Shown here in pieces: positions 1 to 12,187 of a DNA stretch of 64,000 nt. The DNA is from Ceratotherium simum simum (taxonomy: Eukaryota > Chordata > Mammalia > Perissodactyla > Rhinocerotidae), in the NCBI RefSeq assembly GCF_000283155.1, contig NW_004454163.1, positions 26,265,549 through 26,329,548 on the forward strand, read 5' to 3'. The first letter of the stretch is position 1. Every line of letters begins with the position of its first letter. The notes under the pieces were generated by a model. The model was not told the DNA's origin and made no database searches. It was given only the letters and a program-made list of their open reading frames with translations. Both the position numbers and the translations under genes were made by a program.

Positions 1-77
1 AGGAGATGAGTTCAGAGTCTGCCTACGCCGCCATCTTGACTCCGCCCCCTGACAGAGTATCTTTTAGAGGATCACTG

Positions 78-372
78 TTCAAAAGAAATATAATGTTAGC
101 CACACATGTCATTTTAAATTTTATGTAGCCACATTAAAAAAGATGATAATAATAATTATTATAATTTAAAATTTTTATTTAACCCAATATATCCAAAATA
201 TTATCATTTCATTGTGTAATTGATATAAAAATTGCTAATGAGGGATTTTATATTCTTTTTTTTGTGCCAAGTCTTAGGTACCTGGCGGCTTTTACACTCA
301 CAGCAGATCTTTGGACTAGCCACATTTCCAGCGCTCATACTGGCATGTGGCTGGTGCCTACCATTTTGGACA
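78..372. repeat. Old DNA-transposon (hAT-like) fossil
   Basis: The sequence starts near AGCCACACATG and ends near CATGTGGCTGGTGCCTACC, giving weak inverted ends around a T/A-rich middle (TTTATTTAACCCAATATATCC). I recognise it as a common mammalian non-autonomous DNA transposon but cannot give a safe family name. Bases 1-77 before it are unassigned. Confidence 0.5.
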
Positions 373-420
373 AGCTGAGACTGTTCCTTTAAAGACCAAA
401 ACATCTCCCACATTAATTGG

Positions 421-423
<3 letters not shown>

Positions 424-455
<32 letters not shown>
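424..455. repeat. (TG)16 microsatellite
   Basis: An uninterrupted run of 16 TG units. Open frames across it (Cys-Val or His-Thr runs) are artefacts of the repeat. Confidence 0.98.
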
Positions 456-456
<1 letters not shown>

Positions 457-479
457 ATGGATCATTAGAGTAGCAGGTG

Positions 480-2094
480 GTCCTGTTGGTCTCTCTGCCC
501 CCAGGGAACGTGTGAAGAAGGAGCCTGTTTCTGGCCAAAGCAAATCACACAAACCCATCTAAGGCCCTCCTGATAATACATTCATAGAGTTTCACACCCC
601 AGCACACAAACAGGCTCCAGCTAAATAGGCTTTTAAAAACGCCTTCGGATCTGTAACCACCTTGCCCCAAAACTGGCTTCACAAAGACAATACCTCTGCA
701 TCCCAACACACCCTTTTAAAGGAATCCCTGAAAGCCCACTTTCTCTAGCTCCCTGACAACAATACAGTTCTGAATAATTCATTTATCTTTTACAGGTTTC
801 CTGAGCACCACACTAGATGAATAAGATGTGGCTCCTGGCCTCAAAGCTGTCAATGCGGAAACACAAGTAATATTAGGACCAGCCTTTGCCTGATCTTTGG
901 TGGAATTCCTATCAGAATTGCATGAATACATCCTAGACTGGGAACTTTTGTGACTGCCTGCCTGTGAGCTGGCTTCTGCTCTTGATTATCATTTGTTCAT
1001 TCGCTGTACATCCTCTCCCCTCCAGGGTACCTAAATTAGCTGCCCTGCACTACCTCACCGCATATTTCAAGGCCACGGTATGTGCAGGTTCCCCAGGGCC
1101 ACCTAGACAGCCTGGAGAAGGGATGCTTATCTAGCTGTGCCTCTGGCTCAGGCCCTTTTCCTTGACAAGGGCCAGTCTCCAGACCACTGTGGACTGGCTC
1201 CTGTAGGAGACTGAGGATAATCAAGAGCTCTGCTTGCCTCAAATTTCTCCTTCTGTCCAGATGGACCACCCAAAAGACTCACAAAAGTTTTCATGAAAGG
1301 AACAGCCAAATGAATGCCACTAGTAACTGACCCACGAAGACAGGCATTAGAAGTAAGCACATGAGAGTACACAGAGTCTACACAGTCAATAGGTTGATTG
1401 TCTACATTATTTCTTATCAACTTTGTTCTCATAACCACATGTGGACACAACCACAGTCTTAGCACTAGAAATACCCATGAGAAGGCATATAGTTCTCACG
1501 TACCACGATCACCCTCAACACCATTAGACTATGTGACTATGTTTCAAAGTTTCAGGAGACAAATATAGTCTATGAAAAAGACTCCTGGACCTAACCTAAA
1601 CTTTCTCTACTTTTCTTCTCTGGATTTAAGTCTATGTCTCCAAGTCTACCATCTGTGGAGAGGGGCTCAAAGTTGGGGAACAAAATTTGGCTTCAGATAA
1701 ACTTTGTTTCAAATCCCACCACTGCCAATACCACTTACTTACTATGTGAGCTGGGGCAACTTACTTTCCCCTATGAATCTCAACTTCTTTTGTGAAAGTT
1801 TTCTTAACCTTTATTATACGGTTTAGTTCTTGCCATTTCTCATAATCTACCCCCAAGGTTTTCTGAATTCCTCTCAAAGTGTAACCTACAGCCTTGATCG
1901 CATAACTAACTTTTCACCAACCTCTCCATAAATGTAAAGTTACAGTCAACATAGGACATAATCACTGTTGTTGCTTCTTTTCATCCCTCTGAAATGGAGA
2001 TTAACAATAATTGCTACTATTTAAGCATTAATATGTGACAGGTACATGTTACTTAATCTAACAGCAAGTCAATGATGAAAGAATCTGTTTTGAA
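480..2094. other. Intergenic, no gene recognised
   Basis: Mixed unique-looking sequence with no exon-like conserved ORF. A small MIR-like remnant may sit at about 2015-2070 (TTTAAGCATTAATATGTGACAG). Nothing else can be supported. Confidence 0.6.
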
Positions 2095-3717
2095 GATTCT
2101 TCATTCATTAAACAGATAATTGTTGAGCAACTACTATGTGCCAGCTATTGTTCTAGGTGCTAGAGATCAGCAGCAAACAAATCTTCAAGAGTTGCTCCCT
2201 TCATGGAGCTTACATCCCAGTTGGGGAGACAGATAATAAATAAGATAAATAAGTAAAATATGTAGAATGTCAAACGATGATAGGGCGATGGAGAAAATAA
2301 AGCAAGCTAGCAATCATAACTTGGAAGGAAAAGGAAGTCCTCACTGAAAGGGAGATATGGAGACAAGCTATGCTGATATCTGGGGAAGAGTATTCCAAGT
2401 ACAGGAAATAGCAAGTGCAAAGGTCCTGAGGTGGGAGCATTCTTGGCATGTTTGGGGAACAGCAAGGAAGCCACTGTGGCTAGAGAGAAATGAACAAGTG
2501 GGGAGGTACAAAGAGGAAATCGGAGACCTAACAGGGAGTTGAGAGTACCAATCATGCAGGGCCTTGAAGACCTTTGTAAGACTTGTTTTTACTCTCAGAT
2601 GGAAATCTATTAGAAGATTTTGAGCGAGAATTAACATAGTCCCACTTGCATTTTGAAAGGATCATTCTGACTGCTATGCAGAAAAGAGTAGTAAGAGGGA
2701 AGCACAGAGGCCAGGAATCTTCATGCGGTTTCAGGTATCTGCATTTTGAATCTTGGATACACTGTTAAGAGAGAGCAAACACGATTGGCTGATGAATTGG
2801 ATACGGAGTGTGAGAGGAAGAATCATGGTTGATTCCAAAGGTTTTGGTCTGGACACCTGGAAGGAGGCAATTCCCATGTGAAGCTGAGATGGGAGAGCCA
2901 AAGGGAAGAGCAAGTTTGGAGGTGAAGATCAGGAGTTGAGTTTTGAAAATGACAAGTAGAGGGTTTGAGGTGGATATTGAAGATACGAGTCTGGAATTCA
3001 GAAATGAGGAGGAGCCTAGAAATAGAAATTTATGAGTCATCAGCATATAGATTATATTTAAAGCCAGAAACCTAGATAAGATGATCAAGAGAGTGAAAGA
3101 AGATAGAAAAGATAAGAGGTCCAAAAACTGAGCCTTGGGGCATGCCAACGTTTAGGGGTTGGGGAGATGAGGAGAACAGCAAAGGATTCTGAGGAAGTGT
3201 AGTCCACAAAGTAAGAAGGAAACCAGAAGAGTGCAGTGTCTAAGACCCAAGTGAAGAAAGTATGCCACAGAACAGAGAGGGATACACTAAGTAAAGGGGA
3301 TACACTTGAGTTCTGTGGCAAATAGAAGAAGACTGAGAATTGCTCATTGGTTTTAGCAACATGGAAGTCATCAGTGACCTTGATGAGAGCGATACCTTTG
3401 GATTGGTGGAGCCAAAAGCCTTATAGCGGCTTCAAGAGAGAATGGAGGATAGCAATTAGATATAGCAAGTATAGACAACTTTTCAGAGTTTTTGCCATGA
3501 AAGAGAACAAAAAGATGAGGTAATGGCTAGAGACAGACGAGAGCGATTTGTGTCTTATTAAGGATGGGAGAAATTACAGCATGTTTACATGATGATGAGA
3601 ATGATCCAGTAAGGAGGGGAAATTTTAATAATGCAGGAGAGAGAAGGGTAATTTCAGGAACTATGTCCTTGAATGGGAGAGAGAGTATGGAATCCAACAC
3701 AAAAGTTGAGATTTTGA

Positions 3718-3970
3718 GAGCCAGCCCTGATGACCTAGGGGTTAAAGTTCAGCATGCTCCACTTCAGTGGCCAGAGCTTGTTTCCCCGGTGTGGAACCAC
3801 ACCACCTGTCTCTCAGTTGCCATGCTGTGGCAGTGGCTCACATAGAAGAACTAGAGGGACTTACAACTAGGATAAACAACCATGTACTGGGGCTTTGGGG
3901 AGGGAAATAAAAAAAAAGAGGAAGATTGGCAACAGATGTTAGCTCAGGGCAAATCTTTCCCCGAAAAAAA
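3718..3970 (+). mobile_element. ERE SINE (diverged)
   Basis: Starts CCAGCCCTGATGACCTAGGGGTTAA after two bases and ends with the GAGGAAGATTGGC...TTAGCTCAGGGC tail and an A-rich run. It is flanked by an identical 19-bp target duplication, ACAAAAGTTGAGATTTTGA, at 3699-3717 and 3970-3988. The body is well diverged, so this is an older copy. Confidence 0.85.
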
Positions 3971-4039
3971 CAAAAGTTGAGATTTTGACCAAAAGATGCA
4001 GAGACTGCTCATCCATAGCAAAAGGAGGGAAGGCAGAAC

Positions 4040-4630
4040 TTTCTGGGGTCAAAAATCCAGAAACAGCAAAATTAAAACCACCAGATTAATATAATGCTAT
4101 TTAGTAAGAGTTTATTGTGCATGTAAGAACAGTTCATGAACTGGGAGCTTTCAAATTCAAAACTGATACGAAACTCAAGAGTCTCACGTTACAGGGTGGC
4201 TTATAAAGTGAAAATGAGGAAGCTGTTTGACCTTTACCATGATTGGTTATTACAATGGGATTTCCAGATGGCAGGGGATTGGTTATAAGTATCTCACACC
4301 ATTTTAGGAAGATGATCAAGTTTCTTTACAGTGTGGCTTATAAAGTGAAAATGAGGAAGCTGTTTGACCTTTACAATGATTGGTTATCACAACCAGGGTT
4401 TCTGGACAGCAGAGGATTGGTTAGAAGTGAGCATCTCATACCATCTTAGGAAGAGGATCAAGTTTCTTTTATGATGACCAGAGGCATTTACAAGAAATAA
4501 CCTAAGTTAAGTTTCGCTTATGTTCATAAGCTAGATTTAGTTTTGCTTACGTGGCTTAAACGGTTTTGTCTGCTCAGGGAATTCTCAAGTCCGGTCTCCA
4601 TTTTGTGTTTGATTTTAACCCCTGGGCACA
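4040..4630 (-). mobile_element. LTR-like insert with internal 137-bp tandem duplication
   Basis: The old repeat stops near GGAAGGCAG (4029-4036) and resumes near CACAGGCAGGTGAATGG (about 4633). The insert reads as an LTR on the minus strand: a reverse AATAAA at about 4107-4112 near one end and U3-like repeats. The repeats are units of about 137 bp at 4191-4327 and 4328-4470, both starting ACAG.GTGGCTTATAAAGTG. No internal retroviral genes are present, so if correct it is a solo LTR. Its family is unknown to me. Confidence 0.45.
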
Positions 4631-5494
4631 GACACAGGCAGGTGAATGGATTTGGTAGCCGGGTTGTGTGCAAATTCTCTTCTGATAGCTTCTACCTTCT
4701 CAGTGAAACAGCAAGACAAGATCACCAACTGATAGTGAATATGCGGAAGGTTCGAGGAGACAGAAAGTAGAAATTAGTCAAATATGAAAGTGTGAGCGGA
4801 CCGAGAGATGCAGTAGAATTGCCCTCTGGAAGTCAGCGGTCGTGAATTGAAGGTGCGACTAGTCAGTGTGGCTGTGTGTATTTCTCTGGTCCCGATCAGC
4901 TACGTCCGTGCAGTTGCAGCAAGGGGACAGTTGGATTTAACCAGGGTTGGAGTTTTGAGAGAGCAGCTAGCAAGGGGAGCATGTACGTAAGGATGTAACT
5001 CTAACGATGGGCCACAGAATTGAAGGTAAGAAGGGAGTGAGGCCATGGCTGTTGGGGGGGGCGGGCAGATGAAGGACAATGATAAGGTGATGGGCTCAGT
5101 TGATGGCAGGTGCTGAGGGAGGATTAGTAATTGGATTTGGGGAACAGAGAGTGAACTGAAGAGTTGTGATGGGGGTGGTTATAGGATGAGCTGACTGGAA
5201 TTGACGGATTGGTGATTGGTAATGGCAGTCCAGGGGATGACTTGGGAGGATGGTAGGGTGGAGGGTGAGATGAACTGGAAGGGGGAGGTCAAGGAGCAGG
5301 TAGGCTGAGGTAAGAAAGGATCACCTACCAAGAATTATGGCAGGAATGTTGGCACGGGTAACAGCTGGCCAAGAAGTAAATTCTTCAAGGAACGAGGGGT
5401 GACTCTGGGGTTAGTGAATGATTGTAACACGGAGGGGGATGAGCGGTAGAGGAGAACAACATGAGATCAATGCCAAGACTTTAGGGAGGCAACA

Positions 5495-5700
5495 AGGCCT
5501 AACAGCTAAGAGCACAGACTGCCTGGGTTTGCATCCCAGCTCTAACACTGGTTCACTGTGTGACTTTCCACAAGCCACACAACCTCTCTGAGCTTTAATT
5601 CTCTGGTCTGTAAATTGAGGATAGTAACAAGCTGAAACATAATGGTGTTGTGAGGACTGAATGAGTGCGGAACAGCCCCCAGGACATGGTGAGTGCCATC
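5495..5700 (+). repeat. MIR SINE
   Basis: Has the MIR order: GCCTAACAGCTAAGAGCACAG, TGCCTGGGTTTGCATCCCAG, CACTGTGTGACTTTCC, CTCTCTGAGC and TAAATTGAGGATAGTAAC. Confidence 0.8.
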
Positions 5701-6960
5701 CAAATGTTTGTCATTTTTATTATGAGGAAGACTAAGGGTGTGGAAACTGAGGCACAGAGCAGTATTTTTAACAAGCTATACACGGTCATTCAGCAAGGAA
5801 GTTCTTCTGGGACCACAAACCCAGTTCAGTCCAGCTCTAAAGTGCATTCTGAACCACTAGGCTACACTACTCAGAACGGTAATGAAAGACAGTTACAGTC
5901 ACAGCACGGCTGACAGACGTGAACCTATCCCCCAACGCCAACTGTGAGATGAGAAGTCCTCTGCCCCTTCTCCCCGCTCGGTGGTCTGCTCCCCTCCCCT
6001 CGCCGCGCACCTCCCCCTCAAGGCCCTGGTGCTCTCAGGACAGCATCAGAAGTGTGTTCCTGCAGGAAGACTTGAAATAGAATGCCTGGTTCCTGCAGAC
6101 CTTGACTCTGAGACAAAAGGAATCAAGTACGAATAATCGATTTCCCTGATGACAAGCGGGGCCTACTGGGGACGTAGCCAGGCCTCTGGGATCCCCTAAA
6201 ACCCCTACCTTGCCTTTCCTCAGTGGCTTCCTCTCACGACCAACAACATTGGCCTTGCTGAGCAACCTCTGGTAGACAGATGTGAGTGAGGCCCCCTGAC
6301 CTCTGGGATGGACGGCAACTGTGATCAGCAGCCCGAAGAAGGCCAACAAGTGGGGGCTGGCTGTCAGAACTGAAGTCCAGTGCCCTCACAGGAAATCACC
6401 TGGACCCAGAGATGTGAAGCCACTAGCCTGAGGTCACACAGCCGCTTGCTGGTAGAACAAGGGCTGGAACCCGGGTCGTCTGTTGCCCAGCCCTGGGCTC
6501 TTTCCCCAGCCTCACATTCAAGGGCAGACTCCGGAAGTGGCAGCCAGACATGGAGTTGCGGGTGCTGTTACCCACATTTAAAACACCTTTTTTAATGAAA
6601 AGTCGTGGAGACCAGCCTTCCCCCTCACGCTGCTACACAGAGTTTTGTCATTGCATCATACGCTGCGAGGACCAAGTATAGATTTCTGCAACAAAATTAG
6701 CGTGGCTATTAAAGACTGCAAAGGAAATAATCAAACAGCCAGAGTCAGAGCAGAGGAGTTAACTGTCCTCTTCTGCTTTACAGCACATTCCAGCCACCAG
6801 TCCGGGCCGGGAGGGGGCTATGACACCACTTCCTCAAGCCGTGCTCCCAGGCAGATGCTGCCTGGGGAAGACAGGGAGAGAGAGTGCAGACAGAAGAATG
6901 CAATGGGGGTAGGGTGGAGTGCTGGGAGGGGGAGGATACTGAGGAGGGGAGATGATGACA
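5700..6960. other. Intergenic; weak MIR-like piece only
   Basis: Holds a reverse MIR-core-like piece at about 6400-6475 (TGAGGTCACACAGCCGCTTGCTGG) and a moderately GC-rich stretch at about 5940-6030. The 206-codon frame starting at 6645 has no domain and runs into repeat sequence, so I do not call it a gene. Confidence 0.5.
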
Positions 6961-6964
6961 GCAA

Positions 6965-7115
6965 GCCCATATCACATCATGCTCACCATGTGCCAGGCAC
7001 ATGGTGCTCTCTGCTCTCCACAGCCCTGGGAAGCAGCTATTATTATTATCTCCATCTTACAGATATGGAAACTGAGGCACAGAGAGGTAACAAGATTGAG
7101 AATAAATCAGATCCA
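6965..7115 (-). repeat. MIR SINE remnant (antisense)
   Basis: ACCATGTGCCAGGCAC, then TATTATTATTATCTCCATCTTACAGATATGG and AACTGAGGCACAGAGAGGTAAC is the reverse complement of the MIR 3' half. Confidence 0.75.
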
Positions 7116-7654
7116 GCCTGGGAGGAAAGTGGAAGCTTTGTCAATCACCTTTACCTCTCTGTCCGTCCTTGTGGTGCTCACCTCAGCACACAACCATGCT
7201 CAAGTTCCCCCATTTTAATACAAAGTTTTTTCTTCACCTTGTCCACAGCGTGCTACTGCTTCTAGAACTCCTTCCTTTCGCCACCGACTGCTTTGGAAGA
7301 GAAACATACACTGCTATTCTTGCTTTCTCGACTCCTGATCTCTCATCACTCCAGGCAGCCTTCCATCCCCCCAACACCCTTAAAATGACTCCATCTGAAG
7401 TCCTAATGGCTGGACCCATGTGGGGTCATGAGCGAGACCCAGTCTCTCTGCTTCTCTCTCTCTCCTTGAGACATTGCTGACCACTCCCCTCCACCTTCGC
7501 ATGACCTCCTCCTCCATCATCAGTTATAATGAAATTCCTTCCACCTCTCTGAGACTCTGCCCAGGTCACCTTCACTAGCTCCTCTTCCTATGCCTACCTC
7601 CTAAATTAGCCCTTCCTAAAAGCCCCAGAAGGCTTTTGGGCACAAACACTATGG

Positions 7655-7805
7655 CCTTGGCAGTGGCTCTTGGCCTTGGTGAGACATTAGAATCACCCAG
7701 CCCTAGTGCCAAAGCTTCTGAATTAGTTAATCTGGGACACCGCCCAGTATTTGTATATTTTTTAAAGTCCCCCCAGGTAATTCTGATGTGTGGCTGGGGT
7801 GGAAT
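7655..7805 (+). repeat. MER5A-type hAT-Charlie fossil
   Basis: ACATTAGAATCACCC...TCTGAATTAGTTAATCTGGG...TATTTTTTAAAGTCCCCCCAGGTAATTCTGATGTG follows the MER5A consensus in order. It is non-coding. Confidence 0.7.
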
Positions 7806-7809
7806 CCAC

Positions 7810-8330
7810 CGATGGAGGACACTGAGCATGTGTTGGGGGACATGGAAGAGAAAACATCAGAGGGAGTCCCAAGAAGAAGGTAGAGGAGGCTAGGAAAACT
7901 CCCCACCCAAATGGGATGCCCGAAATCTGTCGTGCTTCTGGTTCCTGAAGCCACTTCTCAGTCTTTTCCGCTTCTAAATCTTCCCTCTTAGGCCTATCTC
8001 CCTCCCAAGCTCAAAGCAGACTACTGGAAAAGGGAAAAAGAAGCTGAATAGACCAATTTCTCCTTGTTAAGACAGCTCCACAGAATTGTTTTATTGCTTT
8101 ATTTGCAGCTTGATTTTTTTTATAAGGTCAGGCAAAAATGGACATTAGTATTCCACACGTCCACAGAGCTGACCCTTGGTATTCAAGGAAAAATAACATA
8201 AAGCAACAGACCATTCACACTAGGATCATATTCGGTGCTAGTTTTTCCCCAACAATGTTTTCATGATTCAAATCATTAAATGGGAGCATGAGAAAGCGCC
8301 TTCAAGGTCATTTGGTTCAGCCCCTCATCC
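7810..8330. other. Intergenic, nothing recognised
   Basis: Unique-looking sequence with a T-rich patch near 8110-8122. No conserved ORF. Confidence 0.5.
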
Positions 8331-8334
8331 CATG

Positions 8335-8522
8335 AGGAGTCAGTGAGGCTTTGTTCAAGGAGCACGGACTTACCATCAGACCAGTCTGAGTTCCAACCCC
8401 AGTTTGACCCATTTCTAGCTGAGCCCCCTTGGCCATGTAGCTTCTATTAAGGTTCCTCAGTTTACTTATCCATAGAATGGGGATCATGATACCACAGAGC
8501 TGTTGTGAAGAATAAACGAGTC
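8335..8522 (+). repeat. MIR SINE cut by an ERE
   Basis: AGCACGGACTTACCATCAGACC, CAGTTTACTTATCCATAGAATGGGG and GAGCTGTTGTGAAGAATAAACGAG follow MIR order. The ERE at 8523 inserted into its 3' end, duplicating GAATAAACGA.TC. Confidence 0.8.
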
Positions 8523-8830
8523 GGGGCCAGCCCCGTGGCTTAGCAGTTAAGTGCGTGCGCTCCGCTGCTTGCGGCCCAGGTTCAGAACGCGGGCGCACAG
8601 CGACGCACCTCATCTCCGGCCTGCTGAGGCGGCGTCCCACATACAGCAACTAGAAGGATGTGCAGCTATGACATACAACTATCTACTGGGGCTTTGGGGA
8701 GAAAAAGGGGGAAAAAAAGGAGGAAGATTGGCAATAGATGTTAGCTCAGGGCCCGTCTTCCTCAGCAAACAGAGGAGGATTAGCACGGATGTTAGCTCAG
8801 GTCTGATCATCCTCACACACACACAAAAAA
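8523..8830 (+). mobile_element. ERE SINE, full length with two tail modules
   Basis: Starts GGGGCCAGCCCCGTGGCTTAG, then a tRNA-like A/B-box region and a body with GCTATGACATACAAC. Two GAGGAAGATTGGC-type tail modules follow, then a CA-rich end. The target duplication is GAATAAACGAGTC (8510-8522) and GAATAAACGACTC (8831-8843). Confidence 0.93.
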
Positions 8831-9244
8831 GAATAAACGACTCAACAACAAATGTTAGCCCTCTGAGTTGAATTTTGAATCTTGAATGTGATATCCAACC
8901 CTTGAAACCTGACCACACACAAAAGCATTTTGACACTGTCAGCTTCTGTCACTAGCACATAGGATGCTCTGTGGCATGGCAGACTATGGGGCCATCCAGG
9001 CAGAAGACCCTATTTGCCAAAATATCTTTTCCGAGCAGTTTGCCACAGTGCCGGGATGCCCCTCATCCTGATATGCCTTAGCTGGAAAGCAGTGTGGTAG
9101 AATGGAAGGAGGCCCACACTAGGAGTCAAAAGAATTCAACTGGTACTTGCTCTGCTCACCTACACATTATGGGGGTCAAATGAAATTGTTTGTGGAAGTA
9201 GCTCTCAATTAGTAGCAGGAAAAACCATGAAGAACATAGGAAGT

Positions 9245-9624
9245 TAACCTGACATCTCCATTTAGATTTTTCAAAGACATCTCAAACCCAACATGATTAA
9301 TACCAAATTCATGCCCATCCCAAATCTGCTCCTTCTGCATAGTTCTCTGCATCATCAAATGGCACCACCATCCATCCATATGGTTGCTCAGGCCAGAAAC
9401 CCAGGAGTCGTTAACTCTTTCCTCTCATTCACCATTCTCATCCAACTCATCACCAAATACAGCTGATTTTCTGTTAAAAATATCTATGGACTCCATCCAC
9501 TTCTCTCCACCTCCATCCTAGTCCCAGCCTGTACCACCTATTCCCCGGACCATTGCAGTAGCCTTGTAACTGGCCTACCCTTCCCCACTCTTGGCCCTCC
9601 ATTGACTTTTCCTTTTCCTGATAT

Positions 9625-9694
<70 letters not shown>

Positions 9695-10205
9695 ACATTA
9701 AAGCTGCTAAAAAGCCCTCCAAATGCTTTTGAGATAAAGACCAAAATCCTTAACACAGCCTGGCCCCTGGCCTGACTCTCCAACTTCATTTTTCACCATT
9801 TTTCCCGCCCTCAGTGCTGGCCAACCAGTTGGGGCTTCTTTTAGTTCCTTGAAACCACCATGCCACAGGGCCTTTGCACATGCCTTCTCTCTTCTTGGAC
9901 ACTTTCTTACTTCCTTCCCCTGATTAACTCCTACTCTTCCTGCAGATTTCAGTTCCCAGCACTGAGTCACCATGTCCTCAGGGAACTATTTCTTGACCTC
10001 CCTGACCAAGCCAGTCCCCCCTGTTATCCCTCTGTGACCCCACCACCTCTCCTCCATATCACCTACCACACTGGTGGTTTTATATTTTCTTATAAAAGAG
10101 GACACTCCATCTGATTTGTTGCTAACCATCATATTCACATCATAAAGCGCAGCGCCTGGCACATAGCAGGAACTTTATAAATATTTGTTGAATCAGTGAA
10201 CACAG
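9245..10205 (+). repeat. L2 LINE 3' end
   Basis: Shows the L2 order: TCTCAAACCCAACATG, CAGGAGTCGTTAACTC, ACCCTCAGTGCTGGCC, CCACAGGGCCTTTGCACATGCC, CTTGACCTCCCTGACC and TGGCACATAGCAGGAAC...AAATATTTGTTGAATCA. Frames across it are decayed. Confidence 0.75.
9625..9698. repeat. Compound (CT)n(CA)n microsatellite
   Basis: A CT run to about 9642, followed by CA units to about 9698 with a single G and T interruption. It sits inside the L2 remnant. Confidence 0.97.
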
Positions 10206-11019
10206 TTCACAAAGGCAAATTCGAAGCCAACTCTTAAAAACAACAATGGCAAATAAAACCCTCAGGTTCATTTTAATTTCTTATAATTTTTGATCCTCTT
10301 CTGTGCCGTGACTAGCTTTGGGCCTAGTGCAATACCTTCATACTAGACCATCTGAAACGCTCCCCCATTCCTCTGAGCACACTTCGGCAAGCTTGTCTGG
10401 GACAAAGAGAGATTATCAGACCATCTGCCTTCCCCGGCACCAAATCCTGTCTTCCCTGGGCACTTCCCAGTGGCTGCTGATAAATCTGCTGACAGCTCTT
10501 CCCTCTGGCTTAGGAGCCCCCTCCCTTTCTCCCAGGCCTCCTCAAGCCAGCTTGGAGCCAGGAACAGCACTCCATCCCAGCTATGGGGCTGGTCCTACAG
10601 AGGGACTCACTTCAGGAGGCTCTCCTGAAAGTTATCTGGCTGCCCTCTGCTTGTCCTGTCTGTGAAATCCGTAACCAGCAACGTCGCGGAAACAAGGCTC
10701 TCCCGGGGGGAGCTGCCCCATCAGGTAAGGAGGGCATCCTTCCATCTCCTCTGAGGTGGACCCCTGGGAGCCCCTGAGGGAGCCCAGGTCTCCTCCCTCC
10801 ATTCTACCCCAGAAGGCAGTTCGTTCTCACATACAGTGACTGCAAGGGACATATTTTTCCACAAAAAAATATTGAGCTTCTGACCAAATGAAGTTTAAGC
10901 CAACACAAAAGATAGAATGTGCTGTTTTTTTCTTTCCTAAGGTCCTCAATGTCACATCCAGCAAAAATAGGTACCCATACTGTGCTATCTATTATCTGAG
11001 CTCTTATTTGTGCAAAAGG
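10206..11019. other. Intergenic, nothing recognised
   Basis: Unique-looking and moderately GC-rich at 10320-10800. Open frames on both strands have no recognisable domain and no splice context that stands out. Confidence 0.5.
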
Positions 11020-11140
11020 AAATGAGACAGAGCGAGAAGAGGGGAGGGAAGGGAGGAAAGAAACGAAGGAAGCAAGCAGAAAGAAGGGAGATAGGACAGA
11101 AGAGACAAAGAGAAAGGAATGATCGAGGGAAAGAAGCTCA
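11020..11140. repeat. GA-rich low-complexity tract
   Basis: A purine-only-like stretch (AGAAGAGGGGAGGGAAGGGAGG and similar) of about 120 bases. It gives spurious antisense frames rich in Ser, Phe and Leu. Confidence 0.85.
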
Positions 11141-11914
11141 TTCAGGGGAATTTTTTTATTAAAATTCCAACCCAAGGAAGCTGTGTGTACATGGGCTCCC
11201 CGTTTTCTCCTCCTGAAGCCTGAAGGCAAACCGAGATGCTGTGTCAATTACAGAAAAAATCAATGAAGATACTGTTCAGGGGTCCTTTTCACCATTCAGG
11301 GCGGACGGTATCCTTCACTTTCTAGCACTGATTCATTTACTTTCAGCCTCTCTGGGGGCTGCTGACATATTGCTATCTCTGAAGAATCGGAAGCAAAATC
11401 ACCTTTGTTTCTTACTGCAACTTGTTCCTCTGTACAGTTTGTTAGAAGAGCCTCCGCATGCCCTTGCTGGGTCTCCAGCACTGCAGGGCAAGACCTCGCT
11501 ACGCCAAGCCATGGACCTGGGTGCCTCCCGCCGCGAACCCTGCATCTCCTCTGAGGTGCCCAGGGCCCCATAAGGCCTCCAGCCTGTAGGCTGAGGACCT
11601 CTCAGATTTTCATACCCTGTTCCCTTCACTGTATCTGTCTTGACTCTAATAAATTAACACCTGCAGCAGTGCTAGTGGAAGGAGCCTTCTCAGAAAAATA
11701 AAACCTTATTCCAAAGCAATGGCAGTGATGAAGGAAGTGCAGGCATTACAACACATGAAGCGCATCCCAGGAGCAGGCCTGGCAGGTGGGATACGCGGCC
11801 ACCCACATGGCTGAAACACCCCATTACAGTCCTTCGTTTGACTTAAGTAATGCCCATCTTCTTTGGGCCCATTTTAGATTTCAAATATTTCTAGGGAGAT
11901 CAAACCTCCAGTCC
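11141..11914. other. Intergenic, nothing recognised
   Basis: No repeat family or exon recognised. Frames near 11241-11630 occur in three phases on both strands, which argues against any one being real. Confidence 0.45.
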
Positions 11915-12160
11915 CTGTACCAGTTTCCTGTTGCCGCTGTAACAAATTACCAAAAACTTGCGGCTTAAAACAACATAGAATTACCCTCTCACAGTTCTAG
12001 AGGTCAGAAGTCTAAAACGGGTCAGCAAGCCTGCATTCTTTCTGGAGGCTCGAGGAAAGGATTCGTTTCCTTGCTCTTTCTAGCTTCTAGAGGCTGCTTG
12101 CATTCCTTGACTTATGGCCATCTTCCTCCACTCTGAAAGCCGCAGCATAGCATCTTCCAA

Positions 12161-12187
12161 TCTCTGTCTCTCTGTCTCTCTCTCTCT
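12161..12187. repeat. TCTG/TC simple repeat
   Basis: A short CT-rich run within the MLT1-type LTR. Confidence 0.9.

Larger units (their letters stand above)
2095..5480 (+). repeat. Long old unclassified interspersed repeat, copy A (interrupted)
   Basis: The 5' part reads AACTACTATGTGCCAGCTATTGTTCTAGGTGC, then a long purine-rich body (GGAACAGCAAGGAAGCCACTG, GAGTCATCAGCATATAG, GCCTTGGGGCATGCCAACG, TATAGACAACTTTTCAGAG). I recognise this order from many mammalian genomes but cannot name the family. A second copy in the same order lies at 20395-23765. Copy A is broken by an ERE (3718-3970) and by an LTR-like insert (about 4040-4630). Antisense frames of 78-127 codons here are repeat translations, not genes. 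Confidence 0.6.

Noticed and set aside
204..562. His-Thr and Cys-Val repeat peptides
   Set aside because: Direct translation of the TG microsatellite.
2307..3321. Several antisense frames of 60-127 codons
   Set aside because: Translations of the long old repeat, of a kind that recurs wherever the repeat occurs.
6645..7265. 206-codon open frame, the longest outside ST8SIA3
   Set aside because: No recognisable domain, passes through a MIR remnant, overlaps other frames on both strands and has low-complexity parts. Chance ORF.
8523..8600. A true tRNA gene at ERE heads
   Set aside because: The tRNA-like head belongs to the SINE. It is continuous with SINE body and tail and flanked by target duplications.
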